Shown one piece after another: positions 7,356 to 16,608 of a stretch of 64,000 nucleotides of DNA. The DNA is taken from the NCBI GenBank assembly GCA_900539755.1, contig UQDC01000004.1, forward strand, positions 124,001 through 188,000, given 5' to 3'. The DNA is from an uncultured Alistipes sp. (GTDB lineage Bacteria > Bacteroidota > Bacteroidia > Bacteroidales > Rikenellaceae). A model generated the notes under the pieces. The model was not told the DNA's origin. It worked only from the letters and a program-made list of their open reading frames with translations, and made no database searches. A program made the position numbers and the translations under genes. How positions within the stretch are numbered: the stretch's first letter is position 1; each line of letters opens with the position of its first letter.

Positions 7356-8207
7356 ATGCCAAGAACTGATTTTAATCAATTGTTGGAGGCCGGAGCTCAC
7401 TTCGGTCACCTGAAAAGAAAGTGGAATCCTAAAATGGCTCCATATATTTTCATGGAGAAAAACGGAATCCACATCATCGACCTTCACAAAACGGTGATGA
7501 AGATCGATGAGGCCGCATCCGCACTCAAACAGATCGCTAAAAGCGGTCGCCGTATCCTGTTTGTTGCAACCAAAAAACAGGCTAAGGATGTAGTTGCGGA
7601 GATGGTATCCGCAGTCAACATGCCGTATGTTACGGAACGTTGGCCGGGCGGTATGCTTACCAATTTCCCCACAATACGTAAAGCTGTCAAGAAAATGGCC
7701 ATGATCGACAAGATGACGGCCGATGGAACTTATGACAACTTTTCCAAAAGAGAGAAACTTCAAATCAGCCGTCAGCGTGCTAAACTCGAGAAGAACCTCG
7801 GTTCTATTGCTGACCTGACCCGTCTGCCTGCCGCCCTGTTTGTTGTGGACGTGCAGAAAGAGGCAAACGCCGTAAAAGAGGCAAAACGCCTGAGCATCCC
7901 CGTATTTGCAATGGTTGATACTTGCTGTGATCCTACGGATATCGATTATGTAATTCCGGCAAATGACGATGCTACCAAATCTGTGGCTGTTATCCTCGAG
8001 GCTGTAACCGGTGCGATTGCAGAGGGTCTTGCAGAACGCAAGCTCGAGAAAGAGAAAGAGGCTGCTGAAGCTGCTGCCAAAGCAGAGAAAGAGCCGAAAC
8101 CTCGTTTGAAAAAGGCTGTAAAGGCTGAGTCAGCAAAAGCTGAGCCGGCTGCTGAAGCAGCGCCTGCTGCAGAGGCTGAAGCTCCCAAAGCTGAGGCTGC
8201 AGAATAA
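7356..8207 (+). CDS. rpsB: 30S ribosomal protein S2 with Ala/Lys/Glu-rich tail
   Basis: A 283-residue S2. The core (about 1-230) is standard: LLEAGAHFGHLKRKWNPKM at the N-terminus, FVATKKQA, RWPGGMLTNFPTIRK and the PAALFVVDVQKEANAVKEA segment. The last 50 or so residues are a low-complexity charged tail of Ala, Lys, Glu and Pro (for example KAEPAAEAAPAAEAEAPKAE), longer than the E. coli C-terminus. Such tails occur in S2 of several Bacteroidota, but their role is unknown. tsf follows after 29 bp, the classic rpsB-tsf order. Confidence 0.97.
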   Translation: MPRTDFNQLLEAGAHFGHLKRKWNPKMAPYIFMEKNGIHIIDLHKTVMKIDEAASALKQIAKSGRRILFVATKKQAKDVVAEMVSAVNMPYVTERWPGGMLTNFPTIRKAVKKMAMIDKMTADGTYDNFSKREKLQISRQRAKLEKNLGSIADLTRLPAALFVVDVQKEANAVKEAKRLSIPVFAMVDTCCDPTDIDYVIPANDDATKSVAVILEAVTGAIAEGLAERKLEKEKEAAEAAAKAEKEPKPRLKKAVKAESAKAEPAAEAAPAAEAEAPKAEAAE

Positions 8208-8236
8208 TTCGAAATTGCTTAAAAAAGAAAAAGACA

Positions 8237-9055
8237 ATGGATATTAAAGCTGCTGATGTTGCCAAACTCCGTGCGATGACCGGAGCCGGCATGATGGATT
8301 GCAAAAAAGCGCTGGTAGAGGCCGAAGGCGATTTCGAACGTGCAAAGGATATTATCCGCGAAAAAGGTAAACTGGTTGCTGCAAAACGTGCTGATCGTCA
8401 CGCAACTCAGGGTGTTGTAACTTCGAAGATCGTTGGTCAGAAAGGTTATATGCTCTGCTTGGCATGCGAGACTGACTTCGTAGCTCAGAATGCTGATTTC
8501 GTAGCTGCTGCCAAATCAATTCTTGACATCGCTGTAGAGGCTGATGCAGAGAACCTGGAGGCTTTGTTGGCTGTTGTGAAAGATGGTAAAACCGTTGCTG
8601 AGATCGTAACCGAGAAGTCAGGTCAGACCGGTGAAAAGGTTGAATTGGCTTACTATGGTAAGATCGAGGCTCCGATGTGCGTGACCTACATTCACATGAA
8701 CAGCAAACTGGGTACCCTGATTGGTTTCAACAAAGATATCGACAAAGAGGTTGCTAAAGATGTAGCTATGCAGGCTGCAGCTATGGCTCCTGTTTCGATT
8801 GACAAAACCGATTGCGATCCTAAAGTGATTGAGCACGAGCGTATGATCGGTCGTGAGCAGGCTCGTCAGGAGGGTAAACCTGAGGCTATGTTGGATAAGA
8901 TCGCCGAAGGAAAAGTCAACAAATTCCTCAATGAGAATACCTTGTTGAATCAGGCTTTGGTTAAGAACAACAAGATCACCGTCGGTGCTTATATCAAAGG
9001 CGCAGACAAAGATGCAACTGTTGTCGCTTACAAACGTTTCTCACTGAACGACTAA
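8237..9055 (+). CDS. tsf: Translation elongation factor Ts
   Basis: A 272-residue EF-Ts, the guanine-nucleotide exchange factor for EF-Tu. The N-terminal UBA-like domain is present (VAKLRAMTGAGMMDCKKAL), including the conserved TGAGMMDCK, followed by the CETDFVAQNADF core motif of the dimerisation/EF-Tu contact region. Length agrees with the family. It is the last gene of the rpsB-tsf unit and ends 23 bp before a strong terminator. Confidence 0.97.
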   Translation: MDIKAADVAKLRAMTGAGMMDCKKALVEAEGDFERAKDIIREKGKLVAAKRADRHATQGVVTSKIVGQKGYMLCLACETDFVAQNADFVAAAKSILDIAVEADAENLEALLAVVKDGKTVAEIVTEKSGQTGEKVELAYYGKIEAPMCVTYIHMNSKLGTLIGFNKDIDKEVAKDVAMQAAAMAPVSIDKTDCDPKVIEHERMIGREQARQEGKPEAMLDKIAEGKVNKFLNENTLLNQALVKNNKITVGAYIKGADKDATVVAYKRFSLND

Positions 9056-9078
9056 TTAGTAAAGTCATTGATACGATT

Positions 9079-9109
9079 GAGGGCTGCCGATCTGGTAGCC
9101 CTCTTTTTT
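9079..9109 (+). terminator. Rho-independent terminator of rpsB-tsf
   Basis: GAGGGCTGCC (9079-9088), a 5-nt loop and GGTAGCCCTC (9094-9103) form a 10-bp stem with one G-U pair, followed by six T. The remainder to 9301 is AT-rich and holds no recognisable gene. Confidence 0.9.
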
Positions 9110-9301
9110 GTCTTGATTAGTATGATAAGCACTTATTATCAAGTGCCTTTGCTAGAATATGTTTTCTGCTTTGAGGTGTAAAACGGCTGATTGTTAAGTG
9201 ATTGATGTTAAATTAGACCAGTGGATGCGAGTGCCTACTCATCAACGACTAGTTAGAATTTTAATTGGGATTTGTTTTATATATAGGGTAGAATAGTCTT
9301 G

Positions 9302-12300
9302 TTAAGACTTGATAGTAGTGAATGTTTGGTCAGCTTCGACAGTTTCTACCTCATTGAGTTCGACATACCACAGATACCCCCGAACACTCTTGTATCCCAT
9401 TCGACGCAAGAGTTTCATATATGATTTTATCTGCATGTAGTGCAATTTCTCCTTGTTTGATCCGAATTTATAATCAATAACCACAGCTTCGGCTCCTTTC
9501 GTGACAACGCGATCCGGACGTTTAAGCGTGGATTTGTCGTTTGGAACAACTATTTCTGCTTCAGTTCGTACAGTATCCCATTTCGGATCGAACCAGGAAC
9601 GAATTAATGGATTGGTGAATGCATCCGTAATGGTGTCGTGCAAGTGTTGTGCCTCTTCATCGGTCAGCGTTCCATTGGCTCTCAACAGCGCAAGTTGTGC
9701 ATCGATTTCCCCCTCATGTTTGATGTTTTCAAATACTTTGTGCATCAGAATACCATAATTGCGGGGAGCTAACGGAATCTCCTTGCCTTCATCAAAATAG
9801 CGTTGTGTCGCGAGTTTAAATCGCAGTTTAGTATCTGGTCTGTGAACCGGATAGCTTGACGATTGTACAGGTACAAGAGCTTCAGGCTGTTTGTGGAAGG
9901 GTGTCCCAAATTCGTAAATTTCACGGTCTTCGAGCTCTTTGACTACGCCTTCAATTTCGCCCAATTTGATGGTGGACTGGTCGTCCGTTCGACTGTTAGA
10001 TAGAATGGAGTCTAACAGATCATTAATGGAATCTTTTGTCGATCTGTCGTCGTGTTTAAACATCAGATGCAACTCCTCTTCGGCACGTGTGATGGCTACA
10101 TAAAAGATGTTGATGTTGTCAATGTGGGTCAGAACAGTTTCACGATAATAATCTGCAGAAAAATAGGTGTTAATCAGATCTTTGCGGTATGAGATCGGAA
10201 CAGCACCCAATGCGTCGAAACTGGACGCTTGAGTCGATGCCCACAGTAATGTGCTTTTGGGTGTCAAGTTCCAGGCACATTTCGGGACAATAACTGCTTT
10301 GTATTGTAGCCCTTTTGCTTTGTGGATCGTGATAATGGTGATGGCTTGTTGATTTTGAGGCAGGTTGATCGATTTTGAATGTCCGGTTTCATCCCACCAT
10401 TTGACAAATAGCGGTAAATCTGCAATCTTCGAGGTGCTGAAGGTATGTACCATTTCTTGAATGGCCTGTATATAGGCAATATCTTCGGCGTGCTCTTGTA
10501 ATTGATAATGGAGTACCACCTCTTCGAACGCCTCTTCAATCCCTTTGAGTCGTAAATTCTGCAAAAAGGTTCTCTCCTCATCCGGTAGAGGAGTGCCAAA
10601 GTCTCGATTCAAATATTGGTTATACAAGGCCAGTCGAATCGAATCATCTGGAACCGAAGCCAATTTAAATGCGACAATGATAAATGTTGCGATAGGGGCG
10701 TTCCCGATTGTAAGTGCCTCTTGCGTTACCAAATCGTAACAGTAGGGAGACTCTGGATGTGCAGTCTTGTAGGTGAGTAACTGTTTGGCTATTTCTGTTC
10801 CATCGTGGTTGGACCGTACCAAGATGGCAATATCGCCCGGAGCATAACCACGTTGCTGGAGCTCTTCGATGGTGGCAATCACCGGTGCCTTTCCCGTTTC
10901 CTCTTCGTTGAAATCCTTATTGAAGCTGGTGATACGGACATAACCCTCGTTTAATGCTTTGTGCCCTTGTTGTTTATGCTCGTGATACGCATTGATCAGC
11001 ATATCTTGTAATTCGGTCCGGGTAGAGGTTGTCAGAGAGCCATTGTCATAGCCGGTTGCGATCAGAGCATTCAGATTTTCGTTGTCCCGTTGGACACAGG
11101 CATCGATGATCTCATTGTTGAAATGGACGATAATTCCTGTACTGCGATAATTGACTTCAAGCGTTTGATCGAGTATTTCACGAAAATGTTGGTTGACATC
11201 ATGCCCTAAAATACGCCAATCTCCACCTCGCCAGCGATAAATCGATTGTTTGACATCCCCCACCAATAAAACAGGCGAGCGATCATCTTGAGCTAACGCA
11301 TTATCAAGCAGTGGTAGAAAGTTTTTCCATTGCTGTTGTGACGTATCCTGAAACTCGTCAATCATGAAATGAGAGTAGGTATTCCCGGCCTTTTCGTAAA
11401 TGAAAGGGGTGTCATTGCCACTGATAAGGCGATTCAGCAAACCGTTTGTTTCAGAGATGGGCATAATACCTTGCTCCTGGCAAATCTTGTCGATCTCTGC
11501 GGAGAGATCGGTCAACAGAGCCAGGCTGCGATAGTTTTGTTGTATCTGTACCAGTGTGTTGTGAAACCGGTAATTATCGTCGTACAGCTTACAAAGAGAT
11601 TCGAGTAATGGACGAACCAGTGGGATGATGGCTTGAATATCCGTTTTGCGTGGAGACGTTTTTTTGTACCATTTTTCATCAGATGCCAAGGCATCGGTAA
11701 CGCGAGGACCATATGCATCGAATTTACCTTGACTTGCCTTGATCAGGTAACCAGAGAAGCCACCGCTACGATAACTGAAATCATCACAGCTCAAACCGTG
11801 GTCTGCAATGATTTTTAACGCTTCGTCTCCAAGCTGTTTCCAGCGTTGAAGTAGGGCTCGGTCCTTCTTCTGAGCCTCACGTATGGTCTCTAAAATAGTC
11901 TCTTTTGGACAGGCTTCCGGTAAACTTTTGTATTGTTCAGTGAAGAGCTTAACTCCCAAATTACGGATCTTGGTACGAAGATCCCATGAATTATTATTTT
12001 CAATATTTTCTTCAGCAAAAGCCGTAATCCATCGACGTAATGCCTTATCTTCAGCAATTTTCTCGATCAGGCGATCTATTGCATTGTCTAACAGAGAATC
12101 GGTCTGAAGTTCGAGAGCAAAATTCGCATCGATATCCAACTCTTTGAGAAATGCCCGGATAATGCGTTGAAAGAATTTGTCGATGGTGAGTATATTAAAG
12201 TGGCTGTAGTCGTGCAGAATTTTGGTCCGAGCGTCTGCAGCACGCTGACGAATCAGCTCCGGAGTGTAATGCAACCGTTTCTCGAGCATGGGTACATATT

Positions 12301-12502
12301 CGTTCGGGCAACCTTGAGCCAGTTCATTCAGTTTGCTGACAATACGTTGCTTCATCTCCTCTGTCGCCTTATTGGTAAAGGTCACGGCCAGGATGTTGCG
12401 ATAAAGTCCCGGTGTTTCGATAACTCGAGCGATATATTCGTATGTGAGTTGGAAGGTTTTACCTGATCCTGCAGAAGCTTTGACGATATGGATGCTGCCC
12501 AT
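9302..12502 (-). CDS. addA: AddA-type UvrD-family helicase/nuclease
   Basis: A 1066-residue protein acting in double-strand-break end processing before RecA loading. Superfamily 1 helicase motifs are visible: Walker A ASAGSGKT at residues 9-16, AVTFTNKAT (motif Ia), DEFQDTSQQQW near 382 (motif II/III), a VGDVKQSIYRWRGGD segment, TIHKAKGLQYKAVIVP (motif V) and YVAITRA (motif VI). The C-terminus carries a PD-(D/E)XK nuclease signature, VVIDYKFG, near 1006-1013. The architecture equals AddA rather than RecB, consistent with the AddB-like gene nearby. The two subunit genes are here on opposite strands, with a small exported protein between them. Confidence 0.9.
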   Translation of the reverse strand: MGSIHIVKASAGSGKTFQLTYEYIARVIETPGLYRNILAVTFTNKATEEMKQRIVSKLNELAQGCPNEYVPMLEKRLHYTPELIRQRAADARTKILHDYSHFNILTIDKFFQRIIRAFLKELDIDANFALELQTDSLLDNAIDRLIEKIAEDKALRRWITAFAEENIENNNSWDLRTKIRNLGVKLFTEQYKSLPEACPKETILETIREAQKKDRALLQRWKQLGDEALKIIADHGLSCDDFSYRSGGFSGYLIKASQGKFDAYGPRVTDALASDEKWYKKTSPRKTDIQAIIPLVRPLLESLCKLYDDNYRFHNTLVQIQQNYRSLALLTDLSAEIDKICQEQGIMPISETNGLLNRLISGNDTPFIYEKAGNTYSHFMIDEFQDTSQQQWKNFLPLLDNALAQDDRSPVLLVGDVKQSIYRWRGGDWRILGHDVNQHFREILDQTLEVNYRSTGIIVHFNNEIIDACVQRDNENLNALIATGYDNGSLTTSTRTELQDMLINAYHEHKQQGHKALNEGYVRITSFNKDFNEEETGKAPVIATIEELQQRGYAPGDIAILVRSNHDGTEIAKQLLTYKTAHPESPYCYDLVTQEALTIGNAPIATFIIVAFKLASVPDDSIRLALYNQYLNRDFGTPLPDEERTFLQNLRLKGIEEAFEEVVLHYQLQEHAEDIAYIQAIQEMVHTFSTSKIADLPLFVKWWDETGHSKSINLPQNQQAITIITIHKAKGLQYKAVIVPKCAWNLTPKSTLLWASTQASSFDALGAVPISYRKDLINTYFSADYYRETVLTHIDNINIFYVAITRAEEELHLMFKHDDRSTKDSINDLLDSILSNSRTDDQSTIKLGEIEGVVKELEDREIYEFGTPFHKQPEALVPVQSSSYPVHRPDTKLRFKLATQRYFDEGKEIPLAPRNYGILMHKVFENIKHEGEIDAQLALLRANGTLTDEEAQHLHDTITDAFTNPLIRSWFDPKWDTVRTEAEIVVPNDKSTLKRPDRVVTKGAEAVVIDYKFGSNKEKLHYMQIKSYMKLLRRMGYKSVRGYLWYVELNEVETVEADQTFTTIKS

Positions 12503-12587
12503 TTGAATATAGTGCTGAATGATTAGTCCGAAGTTCGGATTGCACTCTAAAGTTACGGGAAAGATTGTGAATTCCCACGCAAAAGTT

Positions 12588-12595
12588 TATATTTG
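12588..12595 (+). promoter_or_regulatory. -7 box for the DUF2807 gene
   Basis: TATATTTG matches TAnnTTTG. A TTG-containing -33 candidate (GATTGTG near 12563-12569) lies about 20 bp upstream. The predicted start site is near 12602, about 20 nt before the ATG at 12623. Confidence 0.55.
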
Positions 12596-12622
12596 TGTAA
12601 AGCAAAATTTAAAATTCAGGTT

Positions 12623-13306
12623 ATGAAAAAAATCGCATTGCTGTTTTTGGCTATGACCATTTCGTGGGTTGCATCAGCACAGCAGTCTATTGTCAGCAAA
12701 CGTTTGGATCCGTTTACTACCGTGGATCTGTCGGGAAATTTGCATGTGGAGTTGATTCGTGCTGATTCAGCTTATTTAACGGTTAAGCTGCATGGTACAA
12801 ACAGCAATCGTCTTGTGTGGGGTGTAAAGGATGGTGCGCTCAAAATCCAGTTACGTCCCGGTGGAGATAAAGATGCCAATGGTGAGGTCAAAATCTACTA
12901 TACGTCGTTGTCCCAGATTAAAATTTCTGAAGCGAGTGTTTCCATTCAGGGAACATTGACTCAAGGAATGATCGACGTGAATATGGATGCAGGTGCGATC
13001 TTTAGTGCAGACCTGAATGTGAAGGATATCTGTTTGAAAATCGGAGGGAATTCTGTAGCCAATTTGACAGGTTCAGCAAAATATAGCACCTTGTTTGCTT
13101 CAGCAAAATCCAAAGTGAACGCGCGCCAAATGGTTTGTCAGGATGTACGGGTGGAGGCTGTATCTAGTGCAGAGGCCTACGTACAGGTAGTCGAACGTAT
13201 TCAAGTAGTAGCCAATACAGGTGGTGCTGTGTATTATCAAGGCGAACCCGAAATTTATCGTAGTGCGACCAAGATGATGGGAACCGTAAACAATATCGGT
13301 AAATAG
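12623..13306 (+). CDS. Exported DUF2807 (head GIN domain) protein
   Basis: I start at the ATG at 12623, which begins a typical Sec signal peptide (MKKIALLFLAMTISWVASAQ, probable cleavage after ASA). The mature part of about 205 residues is a right-handed beta-helix-like repeat: successive strands ending in small residues, including LDPFTTVDLSGNLHVELI at the start, then IKISEASVSIQGT and LTGSAKYSTLFASAKSKV. This pattern is the DUF2807/head-GIN domain, abundant in Bacteroidota and of unproven function (cell-surface or periplasmic adhesin-like). It has its own promoter and lies between the two recombination nuclease genes without an obvious functional link. Confidence 0.8.
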   Translation: MKKIALLFLAMTISWVASAQQSIVSKRLDPFTTVDLSGNLHVELIRADSAYLTVKLHGTNSNRLVWGVKDGALKIQLRPGGDKDANGEVKIYYTSLSQIKISEASVSIQGTLTQGMIDVNMDAGAIFSADLNVKDICLKIGGNSVANLTGSAKYSTLFASAKSKVNARQMVCQDVRVEAVSSAEAYVQVVERIQVVANTGGAVYYQGEPEIYRSATKMMGTVNNIGK

Positions 13307-13406
13307 GTTTGCGGTTTTCTCTCCTTTTTATAATGTAATATAATATAATCAACTCCTTTACACGAGGTGCAACTTCATACAAAGACGAATCGTTAGCTAT
13401 TTGTAA

Positions 13407-13423
13407 CGGATGTGTTGCATCCG
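13407..13423 (+). other. Small hairpin before addB
   Basis: CGGATG (13407-13412), loop TGTTG, CATCCG (13418-13423) is a perfect 6-bp stem ending 23 nt before the addB start codon, followed by a GAGAGGAA stretch that could aid ribosome binding. No T run follows, so it is not a terminator. Confidence 0.3.
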
Positions 13424-13446
13424 AGAGGAACTTCCGAGAGAGCATT

Positions 13447-16302
13447 ATGCGTAGCTTTATCGATGAGGTGGTTGCCTCTTTGTATGAGCGTTACGGGGAT
13501 GATATCTCCTCGTTGACTTTGTTATTTCCCAGCCGCCGTGCCCAGCTTTTTTTTACCGATTCTCTCTCTAAAATTACTCAGAGACCGGTATGGCAACCTC
13601 GTTTTGTGGAGATTAACGGTCTGATGCAACAGATCGCGGGTATCCATTGCGGTGATCGTATTAAGTTGGTCACCGAATTGTACAAAGTGTACAGTCGGTA
13701 TCACCACGAAACCTTTGACCAATTCTATTTTTGGGGCGATATGCTCCTGTCTGATTTCGATCAGATTGATAAGTATCTGATCAACGCTGATATGCTTTTT
13801 GCTAATATCAGTGATTTGCGGGAATTGGAAGATTATCGCTCCTATTTGACGCCTGAGCAGATTGCCATTATTACCCGTTTTTGGCAGAGCTTTGGAAAAG
13901 AAGGGGACTTTTCGAAGGAGAAGGAGCAGTTCATATCGATTTGGCGAACGCTCCGAACGATCTATCAGGAGTATAGACAAAATCTTTTTAATCAAGGGCT
14001 TGCTTATGAGGGGATGGTGCATCGATTGGCTGCAGAACGAATCATGGCTAATAATTTGCCTGAGCAATTTCCTGCGCCAGACAGTCGCTATGTGATTGTC
14101 GGATTCAATGCGTTATCGGCTTGTGAAAAGAGATTGTTCTCCTGGCTGAAAAATAGTGGCCGAGCAGAGTTTTGGTGGGACTGGGACGAATATTATGTGA
14201 ATAATCCCGACCATGAAGCGGGGCTTTTCCTTCGCTCAGACATACGGGAATATCCTGCTGTTTACGATATGGGAACACATTCCCATTTTGTTCAATCCAA
14301 AGAGATCGTTGCAGTATCTTCTCCGTCAGACAGCCTGCAATGCAAATATGTGCATGAATTTTTATCGGATCTGACAAGGAGGGGGATCAAACTTGACAAA
14401 AGGACCGCCATCGTATTGACAGATGAAAGTTTGCTGCTTCCGGTTTTGTATTCGTTACCTGATTTTGATGGACTCAAATTTAACGTAACGATGGGGTATC
14501 CGATGCGACAGACAACGGCCTATTCGTTTGTTGAAAGGCTATTGGAGTTGCAACGCCGTAAGCGGATCCGGAAACGGGATGGAATGTTGCAGTTCTACCA
14601 TAGTGATGTAGAGGGAATTCTTACTCATCCATACGTTCTGGAACAGGATTCGGTTCGTGCCGGAGAGATTGTGGCGGACATTCAGAAACGTCAACGTGTA
14701 TATGTGGATGTTGAACAGTTGTCGATTCCTGGTGCTGCAAGTTTGATCTTTACGGCTGTGGATAATTGGCAAAGTCTGTCGGAGTATCTGCAACGGATTT
14801 TAGCCGAAATAGGTAGCCGTAGTGATGTGGCCGAGGGGGCGTTGAGACGGGAGATGTTTTCAACGATTATCGATACTTTGTGTCAGATTACGAACTCTTT
14901 GCAAGATAGTGGCGTAGAGATTACCATTCCCATTTTTGCCTCATTGCTACGAAAAATTTTACAAGGCATTCGTATCCCTTATAGTGGTGAACCGCTCAAT
15001 GGCGTTCAAATTATGGGAATTCTCGAGACACGAAACCTCGATTTTGATCATGTGTTGATCCTTTCAGCCAATGATGATACATTCCCGGGAAATTTGGCGA
15101 TTACATCTTCGTTTATACCACACAATCTTCGTTTGGCGTATGGATTGCCAACACCAATGCATCATGAAGGGGTGTATGCCTACTATTTTTATCGATTGTT
15201 GCAACGAGCATCAATTGTGCACATTGCATACTGTTCATTGAGTGATGAGCGTCATACAGGTGAGCCGAGTCGATATATCTATCAGCTGGATTATGAATCG
15301 AGTCATGAGGTCGTACGCAAAACACTCTCTTTGAGTGTAAACCTGGTACAGAATCAACCGATCGAAATCCCGAAAACAGGAACTATTGCAGAACGATTAC
15401 GAGCCTTTTTAGATGATGGAGGAAAGGCTTTTTCGCCGACATCCTTCTATTCATATTTGGATTGTCCACTCAAATTTTGCCTGCAGAGATTGGAACGTCT
15501 CTCTCCTGAAAAGGAGGTTGTTGAAGAGATTGATTTGCCAATGTTCGGTACAATTTTGCATAAAGCCATCGAATTCTTATACAAACCATTGAGTAAAAAT
15601 CCGGATCCAATTCCAGCTATTCGAAAACTGATCGGATCGCAGCAGGTAATCGATGCGGTGACCCAGGCTGTCAACAGTGAATATTTGCATGATTTGTCTC
15701 ACAAGGCCGAAGAGTATGACGGTAATGTAATGTTGGTACATGGAATTGTGGCCTATTATATTAATCGTTGCATTTTGGCTTATGATGTTGAACATCCTGG
15801 CTTCGTGATCGAAGAGTTGGAAAAGCCTGTTTCAGCACCGGTGACCTTTATGCTCAATGAAGAGTCTCACTCGGTGCTATTTAAAGGAGTAGCAGACCGT
15901 TTGGATCGATTGTCAAATGGTCAAGTCCGAGTTGTAGATTATAAGACAGGGGCCCCCAAGCAGGTCTTTAGTGATGTGGATGCGTTGTTTGCAGCGGATA
16001 CGAAAACTCGCAATGCACCAGTGTTGCAGACGATGCTCTATTCGATGATGGTGCATCACACTACAGGTATGGATGTGCAGCCGACTTTGTATGTGGTGCG
16101 TCAGATGAATAGTGCGGAATATTCTCCTCTTTTGGTTCATCAAGGGCTTCCTGTGCAATCGTTTTTGCCGTATGCAGATACTTTGCAGGAAAACTTACAC
16201 AAAACGTTGGCTGAATTATTCGATTTTTCGATTTCTTTTAAACAGTGTCCCCATCCTGAACCATGTACATATTGTGATTTTAAGGAGCTATGCCGTAGGT
16301 GA
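13447..16302 (+). CDS. addB: AddB-type PD-(D/E)XK nuclease subunit
   Basis: A 951-residue partner of AddA. The N-terminal half is a degenerate helicase-like region: LTLLFPSRRAQLFFTDSL replaces a true Walker A, as is usual for Bacteroidota AddB-like proteins. The C-terminal nuclease domain has VRVVDYKTG near 828-836, giving the catalytic D-x-K. Four cysteines are placed as in the AddB iron-sulfur clamp: one or two in DCPLKFC (about 673-679) and three in CPHPEPCTYCDFKELC (about 934-949). Both AddA and AddB nuclease motifs look intact, so both strands of a broken end can be trimmed. It is followed by a long inverted repeat shared with glnN. Confidence 0.85.
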   Translation: MRSFIDEVVASLYERYGDDISSLTLLFPSRRAQLFFTDSLSKITQRPVWQPRFVEINGLMQQIAGIHCGDRIKLVTELYKVYSRYHHETFDQFYFWGDMLLSDFDQIDKYLINADMLFANISDLRELEDYRSYLTPEQIAIITRFWQSFGKEGDFSKEKEQFISIWRTLRTIYQEYRQNLFNQGLAYEGMVHRLAAERIMANNLPEQFPAPDSRYVIVGFNALSACEKRLFSWLKNSGRAEFWWDWDEYYVNNPDHEAGLFLRSDIREYPAVYDMGTHSHFVQSKEIVAVSSPSDSLQCKYVHEFLSDLTRRGIKLDKRTAIVLTDESLLLPVLYSLPDFDGLKFNVTMGYPMRQTTAYSFVERLLELQRRKRIRKRDGMLQFYHSDVEGILTHPYVLEQDSVRAGEIVADIQKRQRVYVDVEQLSIPGAASLIFTAVDNWQSLSEYLQRILAEIGSRSDVAEGALRREMFSTIIDTLCQITNSLQDSGVEITIPIFASLLRKILQGIRIPYSGEPLNGVQIMGILETRNLDFDHVLILSANDDTFPGNLAITSSFIPHNLRLAYGLPTPMHHEGVYAYYFYRLLQRASIVHIAYCSLSDERHTGEPSRYIYQLDYESSHEVVRKTLSLSVNLVQNQPIEIPKTGTIAERLRAFLDDGGKAFSPTSFYSYLDCPLKFCLQRLERLSPEKEVVEEIDLPMFGTILHKAIEFLYKPLSKNPDPIPAIRKLIGSQQVIDAVTQAVNSEYLHDLSHKAEEYDGNVMLVHGIVAYYINRCILAYDVEHPGFVIEELEKPVSAPVTFMLNEESHSVLFKGVADRLDRLSNGQVRVVDYKTGAPKQVFSDVDALFAADTKTRNAPVLQTMLYSMMVHHTTGMDVQPTLYVVRQMNSAEYSPLLVHQGLPVQSFLPYADTLQENLHKTLAELFDFSISFKQCPHPEPCTYCDFKELCRR

Positions 16303-16549
16303 GTTGTGTACGATTCTTTGAACAGTAGAATAAATAAATGATAGTTATATAGGTAGAGTAGGATAGTCGTTTTGCATTTAATAAAACGTGTCTCAAGAAG
16401 GAGACTGTTGCTGCGTTGACTGTGAGGATGTTGTTGATACGATGAGTAATGATGCTGTTCTTTGTTATACAATTTTAAGAAATAAGTAATTAGAGCTATT
16501 TTATTGTGATTGTCAGGTAAAGATATAATGTAGTTATAGCGATGTCAGT
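16303..16549. other. Intergenic region between addB and glnN
   Basis: About 250 bp of AT-rich DNA between convergent genes, ending in the inverted repeat at 16550. No gene or RNA was recognised. Confidence 0.5.
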
Positions 16550-16591
16550 AAACAATAAACGGAGCCTACATATAGGCTCCGTTTATTGTTT
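16550..16591. terminator. Bidirectional terminator between addB and glnN
   Basis: A perfect 19-bp inverted repeat: left arm 16550-16568 (beginning AAACAATAAACGG), loop CATA, right arm 16573-16591. The core GGAGCCTA/TAGGCTCC is GC-rich, and the flanks are A-rich on one side and T-rich on the other, so it can stop transcription in both directions at this convergent junction. Confidence 0.9.
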
Positions 16592-16608
16592 TAGCAACAG
16601 GTGCTTTA

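Noticed and set aside
9110..9301. Repeat similarity between the ends of addA and addB (ATATAGG-TAGA-TAG-like strings near 9280 and 16350)
   Set aside because: Short, imperfect and AT-rich; not enough to call a repeat.
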